Assembly: GCA_964645935.1 (NCBI GenBank)
Contig: CAZYAK010000004.1
Span: 1 to 52,659, forward strand
DNA: 52,659 nucleotides
Source of the DNA: CAZYAK01 sp964645935
GTDB taxonomy: Bacteria; Patescibacteriota; Gracilibacteria; Peribacterales; Peribacteraceae
Direction: 5' to 3'
Position numbers and translations under genes: made by a program. The notes under the pieces were generated by a model. That model made no database searches, was not told where the DNA came from, and saw nothing but the letters and a program-made list of their open reading frames with translations. Below, piece after piece: positions 8,514 through 15,889 of the stretch (position 1 is the first letter of the stretch; every line of letters begins with the position of its first letter).

Positions 8514-9770
8514 TCACTTAGCGTTCTGACATTCCTGTGCAGCATCGTACAAGGTCCCAGTTGTAAAGCGGGCGGGAAAATTTTTCCATGTCGTAAACAT
8601 GTGTTGTACCTCACCTTCATGTTCAGCCGAATACGACATCTCGAACATCAGGTCTCCAACATCCACGTACACAACGTAGTGCATTCCTTCCGCGAGATAC
8701 CCGCCCCCTAATCCATCCACAGATTCCGTTGTCCAAAAACGGTGCGCTGTTTTGCCGTCGATGCGGAGGCTTTCCACAGAATGCGCAGTGCGTTTGTTGG
8801 GAATGTGGGGATTCCCTTCGGCATTCAGTTGCCGCACTACCTCAATCCGCTCGGAGGCAGGTAAGAGTTTTTGTTTGCGATTATTCGTAAAATAACCATC
8901 CGAATTCGCTTCTGAACGTGCATACAACGATATATCCAAAGGACCCAGGCGACCTGCGATTGCACATGACGGTTCCCATATGCCGAAGGTATTGCTACCC
9001 ATGCCTCCAGACTCCGGGGAATATTGCATGCTGTATCCCACTACGTCATTCCTGTAGGTATCCCACTCTGAAGGTGGCGATACCGGTGTTGTTGCAGGGC
9101 TCTCCAATTGCTCATATGAACGTGACTGTTTACTGGAGATTCCGGCATGCAAGCGGTAGATCATTTCAGCCATTTCCCCGCGCGTTACACCATCCTGAAA
9201 CGATGTAATAGAAAGAGGAATGGCATTGCGCTCCTCGAGGGCTAGGACATGTCGCTTGTACCAAATGTCGCCTCGTGCCGCTGCCTGCATGCAGAGCACA
9301 CTATTTTCACCATCGCAATTCATGGGAGGTTCACCGATACCGAAAGCTCCTACAAGGATCTTGGAAGCGGCGACAAAATTTATGTCCTCTGCAGGCCGAA
9401 ACTGAGCCTTGCCGCCGGTCACCAAGTGCCCTTGGATGATTCCGCGAACCGTTCCAACGCAGACGTACCGTGCGAACCAGTCTGTACCGGCGATATCACC
9501 ATATCGCATGAGGTTGTTTATATTGCAACTCCGCAGCTCTTCTTGTGTTGCGACGGCTCCGATAATGATTTTGGTAAATTCCGCGCGGTTAATCACCTGG
9601 TCTGGCTTGTACGTTCCATCGAGATAGCCAGACACCATCCCCTGTGTTTCAACGTATTGAATGGCTTCAAGATTTGCATGTCGGGAAGGCACATCACGAA
9701 AGAGTGCGTGAGCTCGTGCCGGCGAAGCGACAATCGCAAGTACAGCCAATACGTACAATCTTCGTATCAT
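8514..9770 (-). CDS. SLH-domain surface protein
   Basis: Predicted 418-residue secreted protein. Signal peptide of about 20 residues (MIRRLYVLAVLAIVASPARA). Three SLH repeats fill roughly residues 23-215: FRDVPSRHANLEAIQYV, YGDIAGTDWFARYVCVG and RGDIWYKRHVLALEERN mark their starts. SLH domains bind secondary cell-wall polymers and anchor proteins in the S-layer. The C-terminal half (from about residue 235) is a beta-rich domain without a recognised family. The leader is pyrimidine-rich (CTCCATCCTCAACCTCTT), with a TATAAAAGAT element about 45 bases before the ATG. Coding is less GC-rich than most of the window. Confidence 0.85.
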   Translation of the reverse strand: MIRRLYVLAVLAIVASPARAHALFRDVPSRHANLEAIQYVETQGMVSGYLDGTYKPDQVINRAEFTKIIIGAVATQEELRSCNINNLMRYGDIAGTDWFARYVCVGTVRGIIQGHLVTGGKAQFRPAEDINFVAASKILVGAFGIGEPPMNCDGENSVLCMQAAARGDIWYKRHVLALEERNAIPLSITSFQDGVTRGEMAEMIYRLHAGISSKQSRSYEQLESPATTPVSPPSEWDTYRNDVVGYSMQYSPESGGMGSNTFGIWEPSCAIAGRLGPLDISLYARSEANSDGYFTNNRKQKLLPASERIEVVRQLNAEGNPHIPNKRTAHSVESLRIDGKTAHRFWTTESVDGLGGGYLAEGMHYVVYVDVGDLMFEMSYSAEHEGEVQHMFTTWKNFPARFTTGTLYDAAQECQNAK

Positions 9771-9912
9771 AAGAGGTTGAGGATGGAGAAAACCTACGGC
9801 AATGATCTTTTATACGGAAGCGCAGTTGATGGTGACGCGAGGGTACAGTGTACGCCTTGAATTTCCGCTGCCCCCTTCGTTCGCAGTCTCACAGGGGTGT
9901 CCTTGCCTCGGT

Positions 9913-10517
9913 TTAGGTAGGCTTCGCTTCGATTGCAGTAATCACCCCGAAGCAAGATTGCCGAGTAGATAGGATCTCGAATCCTGCGTCTCTCACCAAC
10001 TTCGGTATGTCCTGATTCCATCGGCAACCCATGTGTCGCTTGTACCATGCGTCTGCGTAGCGATCCTGCAATCGCGCCAGCCACTTTACGCTGCTTCGAC
10101 CATGCTGCACCAGTAATGCCTTCCCTTCGGGCTGGCAGACTCTTGCCATTTCACGGAGGGATTGAACGGGATCGGGAATGGTACAAAGGCTCAGTGACAT
10201 CACTACCGTATCGAATGAATGGTCGGGAAAAGAGAGATGATGTGCGTCCATAGGGAGCAGGTTGACCTTCTTCTGAAATCTCTCTGCAGCATGTTAGTGC
10301 TGAGATCAATAGCGGTTATGGCGCAATCGGGCGGGTATTCAGAGAATGTTCGGCCTGTCCCAACAGCAACCTCTAAGACGTTCCCCGTGGCCTTTTGCAG
10401 TAGTTCCCTGCGCAGCCTCTTGGTGCCTGTTAATCGCTCGATGATCGCAATGTGAAAGTCATACCAAGACGCTTCTTTGTCATACTGCTGCCGAATTTCT
10501 TCCTGAGTGAATTGCAT
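9913..10517 (-). pseudogene. Class I SAM methyltransferase (UbiE-like), frameshifted
   Basis: Two overlapping minus-strand frames make one methyltransferase. The upstream frame, starting at 10517 (MQFTQEEIRQQYDKEA), carries the SAM motif VLEVAVGTGRT and AIDLSTNML; the downstream frame carries MDAHHLSFPDHSFDTVVMS and ARVCQPEGKALLV. The switch falls near 10277-10285, at a run of alternating A and G (minus strand). One base must be inserted, or two removed, to restore the frame. It is either a decayed gene or an assembly error; there is no slippery-heptamer context suggesting programmed shifting. It starts 7 bases after the tRNA-Met CCA end, so the two may be co-transcribed. An ATG at 10532 would lie inside the tRNA and was rejected. 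Confidence 0.75.
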
Positions 10518-10523
10518 TGGCTG

Positions 10524-10599
10524 TGGTGCCACGGGCCGGGCTTGAACCGGCGACCCCAGGCTTATGAGTCCTGTGCTCTACCAGCTGAGCTACCGTGGC
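10524..10599 (-). tRNA. tRNA-Met (anticodon CAT)
   Basis: A full cloverleaf of 76 bases on the minus strand: acceptor GCCACGG paired with CCGTGGC, D arm GCTC/GAGC, anticodon loop CTCATAA, T loop TTCAAGC, and an encoded CCA end. Anticodon CAT could serve Met elongation or, after lysidine modification, Ile; D-loop and acceptor features do not mark it as the initiator. The anticodon stem closes with an A-G mismatch (31-39). It lies immediately upstream of the frameshifted methyltransferase. Confidence 0.93.
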
Positions 10600-10674
10600 A
10601 TTCTGGTGACGGTGGTGCAAATAACAGATTCGCGATCGAGCTCTTCTTTGTTGCCGCACGCAACGCGCGGCTGG

Positions 10675-10693
10675 CAGCTGAGCTACCGTGGCA
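10675..10693 (-). repeat. Partial copy of the tRNA-Met 5' end
   Basis: Nineteen bases identical to 10582-10600, that is the 5' end and half of the D arm of tRNA-Met, repeated in the same orientation 93 bases upstream of the intact gene. The remainder of a tRNA is absent. The spacing equals one tRNA plus a short spacer, so this looks like the remnant of a tandem tRNA copy. Confidence 0.8.
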
Positions 10694-10825
10694 CCTGGAG
10701 ACCGGGAGAGTATGCAGGAGCGGAGCCGGGGATTGAAGTCTTTTTTCCGTATGGAGTGGGCAAGGCCGTTGCTCAACGAGAGAAGCACCTATAAGATAGT
10801 ACCAATCAATTTACCTTATTTGTCC

Positions 10826-11260
10826 ATGCATCGTCTTCGCTCTCTCCCGCTTTTCCTCTGCGTCCTGCTCCTCGCCGCCTGCGCAGGAGGCCAGACGTCT
10901 GCTGATGTGCCGAGCGACGACCAGCCGGATGGCCCGACCATTGAGGAGAAGCAGCAGCCCGACGAGGGTGAGGAAGCTCCGGCGGAGGCGCGTGTTATCC
11001 AGATCAGCGCGAGGGCCGGGGAATTCGATCCCGCCGAGATCACCATCGGCAAGGACGAGCGTGTGATCTTGCGACTCAATGGCGCAGAGGGAACGCACGG
11101 GTTTTCTGTGCCGGAGCTCGGGATCAACCTCGCCGTGGGTGCCGGGCAGCAGGTCACTGTGGAGTTGCCGACGGACAAAGAGGGCGAATTCGACATCGTC
11201 TGCACTGCGTCGTGCGGCGAGGAGCCCGTCGTCCGCGGCAAGATCCGCGTGGAGTCCTGA
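10826..11260 (+). CDS. Cupredoxin-like lipoprotein
   Basis: Predicted 144-residue lipoprotein: signal ending in the lipobox LAAC, an acidic Pro/Glu/Asp linker (residues about 22-60), then a cupredoxin domain with FDPAEITIGKDERVILRLN, GTHGFSV and CTASCG. His and the two Cys could bind copper, but the CGxxHxxM pattern of CuA/COX2-type sites is incomplete: no His or Met follows CG at the usual spacing. It may bind Cu differently or only fold like a cupredoxin. The start gives a clean signal peptide; the leader is T/C-rich (ACCTTATTTGTCC). Followed at 54 bases by a His-rich membrane protein on the same strand. Confidence 0.8.
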   Translation: MHRLRSLPLFLCVLLLAACAGGQTSADVPSDDQPDGPTIEEKQQPDEGEEAPAEARVIQISARAGEFDPAEITIGKDERVILRLNGAEGTHGFSVPELGINLAVGAGQQVTVELPTDKEGEFDIVCTASCGEEPVVRGKIRVES

Positions 11261-11313
11261 GCGAGGACTTTCCGGGTACACTGTCGGCGTCCTCACCGAT
11301 CCCTCCGCCTTGC

Positions 11314-12018
11314 ATGTATATCCTCATTTTGCTCAGTATCGTCATGGTGACGCTCATCCTGCTGGTGCACCGCACGAACCTGCGTCACTACCGCATGGCG
11401 ATGATCACCGCGTACGTTCTGCTCATGGTCGCCTTCATGGCGTATTTCGCGCTGCAGCCCCCGCCTGTGAACCCCGATCCCAACCACACACATGCGGATT
11501 TTGCGGTGTTCGTGGACGGCGTGCAGCAGGATTTCGCCAAGCCAGAATTCATGTCCGGCCTGTCCGCCGACGAGTCCACCCATCCCCATGCGGGTCTGCG
11601 CACGTACCTGCACCTCCACGACGGCAATGGCACGGTCATCCACCGCCACAAGCCCGGCCTGACACTGGGGGAGTTCCTGCGGTCCGTTGGCACCGCCTTG
11701 AGGACGGAGGGCCAGAATCTCTGCGTGGACTTCCCGCAGGCACCCGAGGTCTGCCAGGACGAGGCGCAGCACAAAAACTGGCTCATGGCCGTTAATGGCC
11801 AAGTCCGTGCGCTGGATACCGCATACGTCTTCCAGGACGAGGACCGCATCCTCATCTTCAATACCGCCCCGGAAGAAGACGCGGAGACCCTGCACAAGCG
11901 CTACGAGTCCGCTCTCACGTCCGATGCGTGCAGGTACTCCAAGACGTGCCCTTGGAAGGGTGCCCCGCCCACTGAGAACTGCATCGCGGATCCTACGGTG
12001 CCCTGTCTCGGCGTCTGA
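11314..12018 (+). CDS. Membrane-anchored His-rich protein, possible metal binding
   Basis: Predicted 234-residue protein. Two N-terminal membrane spans (about 1-17 and 29-47) are followed by an exported domain with dense histidines: HTHADFAVFVDG, HPHAGLRTYLHLHDGNG and VIHRHKPG. C-terminal cysteines (DACRYSKTCPW, ENCIADPTVPC) may form disulfides. Proteins with the HxHADF and HLHDGNG blocks are, as far as I recall, found in archaea and Patescibacteria without known function. Lying between a cupredoxin and a cupredoxin-tailed transporter-like protein, it is probably part of envelope copper handling; this is inference. A TACACT box lies 31 bases before the ATG, with a CT-rich leader. Confidence 0.75.
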   Translation: MYILILLSIVMVTLILLVHRTNLRHYRMAMITAYVLLMVAFMAYFALQPPPVNPDPNHTHADFAVFVDGVQQDFAKPEFMSGLSADESTHPHAGLRTYLHLHDGNGTVIHRHKPGLTLGEFLRSVGTALRTEGQNLCVDFPQAPEVCQDEAQHKNWLMAVNGQVRALDTAYVFQDEDRILIFNTAPEEDAETLHKRYESALTSDACRYSKTCPWKGAPPTENCIADPTVPCLGV

Positions 12019-12048
12019 CGAAACTGCCCCGCATGCGTGCGTGCTTCG

Positions 12049-13227
12049 TCAGCTTCCCTGAACGTGCACGTCCGCGCGGAGGCGGCCCATGCTGCAGGTG
12101 AGCAAGAAGTCGTGCTGCGGATTGATGATGGGCCCCAGCCAGTTGGCACCCTTTTTGATGACCGTAGTGAGGTTGTAGGCGGGCGCAGTGAGGAAATTGG
12201 CGCAGCCCGAGAGGTTCTCGGGCGCCAGCGCGTACACCCACGTTTCCACGCCCGGGCGAATGGTAAACCTGCCGGGGGAGTACCCGTCGTCGAAGATGTA
12301 CATCGTCACCACCTGGCGGCCGTCAGGAGCGATGGAGACGTAGGGGTCATCCTGTGTAGTGTCGGGCATGGGCTCACCCGTGACGAACGACACCACGCGC
12401 TCCAGGGCGCGGGTGTTGTCGACTCCCGCGAGCGTGAGGCCGCTCTGAAGGTTGAGGACACCGAGGAGCAGTACCAGCGTGCCGGAGAATGAGAGGAACA
12501 CGCGGCGGAACGCTCCCTCGCTCAACGAGCTCAGTAGGCTGATGCCCACGAGCGCGGGGAGGGTCCCAAGCGCGAACGTGGCCATGATGGCTGCGCCCGT
12601 GGCCGCGTTGCCGGAGGCCAGGGCGAGGAGTTGCATGGATTGCGTGAAGCCGCACGGCAAGAAGAACGTGAAGGCTCCGAGCGCCAGTGCAGCCGCCGGA
12701 TGGTGAGAATCGCGCAGGTGCGTGATGCGCTCACGCAGGCGTCGCGACAGGGGCAGCGTGCAAAACTTCTTGGGCACAAGGCGCAGGATGTTGAGGCCGA
12801 GCAGGAGCATCACCGCGGAGACGAGGATGGTGAGGTAGCCCGTGCCGCGACTGGAGAGCCCCACGGCCGTGCCCAAGAACCCTACGAGGCCACCGAGCAC
12901 CGCGTATCCAAGGATGCGCCCGGTGTTAAAGAGCAACAGAGGCTCCAGCTTCTGCCACCGCGTAGCGTTCGGGCGCGCATCGGCCCACTTCGCAGAGACC
13001 GAGAGGAGCAAGCCGCCCACCACCGCGAGGCACGTGGAGCCGGCCGCTACCACGCCTGTGAGGAAGACAGCGCCGAGGCCCACTGCACCCTGCACCGATG
13101 CCGACAGGGCGAACACCCCTGTGCGTCTGAACACCGCGTACGCCGCGAGCAAGACCACGAGCATCGCCGCAGTCTCCAGCCAACGTCGCGCGTATCCTCC
13201 GGTGCTCTTGGGACGGGAATCGCTCAC
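12049..13227 (-). CDS. TauE/SafE (UreH/DsbD-like) membrane protein with C-terminal cupredoxin
   Basis: Predicted 392-residue protein. About six membrane spans carry a DsbD/UreH_2-type core with GVVAAGSTCLAVVGG and FFLPCGFTQSMQLLALASG, each with a membrane cysteine. After a short linker the last 110 residues form a cupredoxin domain (DDGYSPGRFTIRPG, LSGCANFL, LTCSMGR). In the related fusions I know, the last motif is CSMGM; here Met is Arg. The usual role is moving copper or electrons across the membrane. The GTG at 13227 gives a good N-terminus; an in-frame TTG at 13275 is less likely because it lies inside the operator palindrome. Convergent with the His-rich gene. Confidence 0.8.
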   Translation of the reverse strand: MSDSRPKSTGGYARRWLETAAMLVVLLAAYAVFRRTGVFALSASVQGAVGLGAVFLTGVVAAGSTCLAVVGGLLLSVSAKWADARPNATRWQKLEPLLLFNTGRILGYAVLGGLVGFLGTAVGLSSRGTGYLTILVSAVMLLLGLNILRLVPKKFCTLPLSRRLRERITHLRDSHHPAAALALGAFTFFLPCGFTQSMQLLALASGNAATGAAIMATFALGTLPALVGISLLSSLSEGAFRRVFLSFSGTLVLLLGVLNLQSGLTLAGVDNTRALERVVSFVTGEPMPDTTQDDPYVSIAPDGRQVVTMYIFDDGYSPGRFTIRPGVETWVYALAPENLSGCANFLTAPAYNLTTVIKKGANWLGPIINPQHDFLLTCSMGRLRADVHVQGS

Positions 13228-13267
13228 CTTGCGTGGAAGGACGCGTGGCCGGGCTGGGCGCTTGGTT

Positions 13268-13286
13268 GATGCCAACGGTTGGCATC
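13268..13286. promoter_or_regulatory. Perfect 19-bp palindrome over a promoter, operator candidate
   Basis: GATGCCAACGGTTGGCATC reads the same on both strands around a central base. It overlaps the minus-strand hexamer TAGGAT (13284-13289) and the expected transcription start of the cupredoxin-tailed membrane protein. Position and symmetry are what a dimeric repressor site would show. A metal-sensing repressor is a guess from the target gene. Confidence 0.65.
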
Positions 13287-13365
13287 CTAGCACAGATGCA
13301 GGGCTTAGAAGAGCCGAAAGGCCGTCTTTTCGCGCGACGCGCTCCGGTCCGCTAGGCTGCTCCCG

Positions 13366-14916
13366 ATGGCTTGGCCCCCGATCACCATGGCGACCCAGCA
13401 CCCCGACAACGCGGGGAAGCCGTGGTGGTCCGATTCTGCGTTCGTTTCCACACAGGAGGAGATCGAGGAGATGCTCATCCTCTTCGATCATTTTGCCATC
13501 GACGAGTACATGTGGGATTGGGAGGGGAAGTACGTGGACGAAGCGGTGGGGGAGAAGCTCTTCTCGCGCGCGGAGGCGTACTTCCACAAGCGGCCGCTCG
13601 GTGACGCCCTCCACCTCACCTACCGCATCCCGGCCTTCGATGGCGAGAAGATGCACCGCATGGCGCGCGCCTTCATGAACATCCTCAGCCTCGCGGACTT
13701 CGGCAAAGATATCGGGCTCGCGCACCCACCGGTTACCGAGATGTTCCTGCCCCTTACCACCTCCGCGGAGCAGCCCATGCGCGTGCGCGAGGTTTTCCGG
13801 GAGATCGCTGGCTACCACCGCCGGATCTTCCACTCCGCGGGCACCGGAGGGGCCCTGGCCGCGGACGACGAGCTGCTCAGTACATTTTCTGTCACACCGC
13901 TCGTGGAGGACACCGACTCACTCTTCGGTATCGAGAAGATCATGCGACCGTACTGGGAGAGCCTGGTGGCGGAGAAGAAGCCCGATCTCCCCAAGCGCGG
14001 CCAACGCGTCTTCCTCGCGCGCTCGGACCCCGCTATGAACGCCGGCATCGTACCCGCAGTTCTTGCCGTGAAGTCCGCGCTCAGCACGCTCCATGCGCTT
14101 GGCCGCGAGCTGGGGTTCCACGTACACCCCGTTATCGGCACGGGGAGCCTGCCGTTCCGAGGCTCCGTGAACCCGCTGTACCTGGAGTCGTTCCTCACGC
14201 AGTACGCGGGCGTGCGCACGTACTCCATTCAATCCGCCTTCCGCTACGACTACCCCAAGGAGCTGGTGGACCAGGCGCTTCGCACCATCAAGCTCGAGGC
14301 CCCGCGCAGGCGCGCCACAGACCTCTCTGTGGAGGAACACACGCGCATCCGCTCCGTGTCCGACCTCTTCACGCGCCTCTGGAAGCCAACCATCGAGCCT
14401 ATCGCCCAGCTCATCAACGACGTCGCGCGCTTCGTGCCCGCGCGGCGCGAGCGCCTGCAACACATCGGCCTCTTCGGCTACAGCCGGGGGATCGGCAAGG
14501 TGAAGCTCCCGCGCGCCATTGGCTTTACCGCGGCGCTCTACTCTGTGGGCGTTCCGCCTGAGCTCATCACCACGGGCCGTGGGCTCAAGGCTGCCAAGGA
14601 GGCCGGCTTGCTGGATGCCGTGGAGACGCACTACCCCGCGCTGCGCGCGGACCTCCGCCACGCCGGCAAGTACCTTAACCGCGAGAACCTTGCCATCCTT
14701 GCCAAGGAGCAGCCCGAGTTCGCGGATGTCCAAGAGGACGTCGCGCTCATCGAATCCCTCCTGGAGATCCCGTTGGAGCCCGAAAAGCCCCATCACCTCA
14801 TCCACCGCAACCTCACCTCCACCATCCTCCAGCGCCTGCGCCAGGGCGATCCGTCCCAGGAGGCCATGCAGCGCGACATCGTGGAGGCGGGCGTGATCCG
14901 GCGGAGCCTGGGCTGA
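13366..14916 (+). CDS. ppcA: Phosphoenolpyruvate carboxylase, archaeal type (PpcA)
   Basis: Predicted 516-residue enzyme making oxaloacetate from PEP and bicarbonate. Its length, the N-terminal ATQHPDNA signature, and blocks such as FLPLTTSAEQ, ARSDPAMNAGI, IGTGSLPFRG and FGYSRGIGKVKLPRAIGFTA identify the short archaeal-type family (about 480-540 residues), unlike the 900-residue bacterial PEPC. A TAGGCT hexamer (13353-13358) ends 7 bases before the ATG, so the mRNA is probably leaderless; a second ATG at 13387 would drop the leading residues. Divergent from the copper-type gene. It gives this organism an anaplerotic C4 entry point, perhaps linked to glutamate metabolism further along. Confidence 0.92.
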   Translation: MAWPPITMATQHPDNAGKPWWSDSAFVSTQEEIEEMLILFDHFAIDEYMWDWEGKYVDEAVGEKLFSRAEAYFHKRPLGDALHLTYRIPAFDGEKMHRMARAFMNILSLADFGKDIGLAHPPVTEMFLPLTTSAEQPMRVREVFREIAGYHRRIFHSAGTGGALAADDELLSTFSVTPLVEDTDSLFGIEKIMRPYWESLVAEKKPDLPKRGQRVFLARSDPAMNAGIVPAVLAVKSALSTLHALGRELGFHVHPVIGTGSLPFRGSVNPLYLESFLTQYAGVRTYSIQSAFRYDYPKELVDQALRTIKLEAPRRRATDLSVEEHTRIRSVSDLFTRLWKPTIEPIAQLINDVARFVPARRERLQHIGLFGYSRGIGKVKLPRAIGFTAALYSVGVPPELITTGRGLKAAKEAGLLDAVETHYPALRADLRHAGKYLNRENLAILAKEQPEFADVQEDVALIESLLEIPLEPEKPHHLIHRNLTSTILQRLRQGDPSQEAMQRDIVEAGVIRRSLG

Positions 14917-14946
14917 GAACCTGCCTGGAGGAAAGCGGCATCAAGC

Positions 14947-15036
14947 TGTCGTGGTGAGCCCGTCGAACCATGACGCTCTGGAGACACGTCCTCCGGGATC
15001 GCGCGTCGCCCTTCGACGAGCTCAGGGTGACACGCG
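14947..15036. repeat. REP-like intergenic repeat (copy 1)
   Basis: A block starting GTCGTGGTGAGCCCGTCGAA (14949 on) recurs in inverse orientation at 35512-35567 with few differences. It is followed by CCTTCGACGAGCTCAGGGTG (15009 on), a relative of the CTTCGATACG...CTCAGCATGACACG units at 21045, 35464 and 46121. It lies between ppcA and grpE and codes for nothing recognisable. Confidence 0.75.
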
Positions 15037-15099
15037 TTCTCGGATGAGATCAGTACGCATTTCTTGCCGTCCGGCAGCGCTGTTTGTACGATCTCCCCG

Positions 15100-15609
15100 A
15101 TGGATGATCCCACCCCCACGAGCGGCCAGCCGCCCTCCGATCCGGCGACCCAGGACCTCTCTGCGCAGGTGGCGGAGTTGCAGGCCCAAGTCGCGCGCCT
15201 CACCGACGTGGCCGGCCGCGCGCAGGCGGACCTGCAGAACGCCAAGACCCGGATGCAACGCGACGGCGACGAGATCCGCAAGTACGCCGCGGAATCCGTG
15301 CTGCGCCGGCTGCTGCCCGTCGTGGACAACTTCCAGCGCGCCTTCGGGCATCTTTCCGAGGAGCTCAAGGCAAACGACTGGGTAAGGGGGGTGCAGGCCA
15401 TCGAGCAGACATTGCTTAAGGAGCTCGCGGAGATGGGCCTCACGAAGATGCAGACGCTGGGAGAGCAGGTGGATGCCGCCAAGCACGAGGTGCTCACGGT
15501 GGGTCCGGGCACAGAAGGCGAGGTCATCGAGATCTTCGAGGATGGGTACGAGCTCAACGGGAAGGTTATTCGGCCGGCGAAAGTGCGGGTGGGGGGAGGG
15601 GCGGCGTGA
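15100..15609 (+). CDS. grpE: GrpE, nucleotide exchange factor of DnaK
   Basis: Predicted 169-residue protein. A long N-terminal coiled coil (about residues 17-60) leads into ADLQNAKTRMQRD, then VLRRLLPVVDNFQRAF, and the beta-rich head ending in EVIEIFEDGYELNGKVIRPAKVRV, abbreviated here to its typical blocks GYELNGKVIRPAKV. GrpE releases ADP from DnaK in the chaperone cycle. A TACGAT hexamer (15087-15092) ends 7 bases before the ATG. dnaK and dnaJ are not adjacent, unlike in many bacteria. Confidence 0.93.
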   Translation: MDDPTPTSGQPPSDPATQDLSAQVAELQAQVARLTDVAGRAQADLQNAKTRMQRDGDEIRKYAAESVLRRLLPVVDNFQRAFGHLSEELKANDWVRGVQAIEQTLLKELAEMGLTKMQTLGEQVDAAKHEVLTVGPGTEGEVIEIFEDGYELNGKVIRPAKVRVGGGAA

Positions 15610-15661
15610 GTTGACTTGCGTAAACACGATCGATTCAGCCGCAGCCAAACACACACAAACA

Positions 15662-15846
15662 CCCAGCCGCACTGGTCCCGCGGTGCGGGCTGGTCAGGGT
15701 AGCAGCTGCCATGATCGCCGCCCGCAGGTCGAAGATCTGCGGCTGGGCTGAGGGAGGCACGACGCGGTAAGCTGCATCCGAATTGTGCGTTGTCCGGTCG
15801 AAGCCGGATTGATCGTCACCCGCGGGGCGGGACCCCCGCGGCTGGG
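15662..15846 (+). ncRNA. Structured RNA candidate of about 185 bases
   Basis: The 280-base gap between grpE and murD has no convincing gene. Two 28-base arms, 15662-15689 and 15819-15846, pair as 9 bp, a 3x3 internal loop, 8 bp, another 3x3 loop and 5 bp. Inside are a perfect 9-bp hairpin (15722-15742, loop GAA) and a second hairpin (15793-15808); both carry GGTCGAAG at the turn. A run of T follows at about 15882-15886, and TTGACT lies at about 15611 as a possible -35 box. This favours a plus-strand RNA. The shape is loosely like 6S RNA, but no known RNA family was identified. An 84-codon minus-strand frame here lacks coding character. Confidence 0.5.
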
Positions 15847-15889
15847 TATGGGGTGCACCTGAGGTGGGGCGCCGCTTCTCGTTTTTCAC

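Noticed and set aside
9913..10517. Programmed ribosomal frameshift in the methyltransferase
   Set aside because: The shift site is a run of alternating A and G without a slippery heptamer or a clear downstream stimulator; decay or sequence error is simpler.
10600..10693. Second complete tRNA upstream of tRNA-Met
   Set aside because: Only the first 19 bases match; no anticodon arm, T arm or 3' acceptor strand can be drawn.
13227..13833. N-terminal extension of the cupredoxin-tailed membrane protein up to 13833
   Set aside because: The extra frame is the antisense of the ppcA coding region and passes through the promoter and operator.
15690..15712. GGTCAGG followed by AGCAGC, as in SRP RNA helix 8
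   Set aside because: In SRP RNA a stem-loop with a GGAA tetraloop lies between these strings; here only two bases separate them, so the core cannot form.
15635..15889. 84-codon minus-strand frame between grpE and murD
   Set aside because: It covers the paired arms of the RNA candidate, has no recognised domain, and its composition follows the RNA structure rather than codon use.
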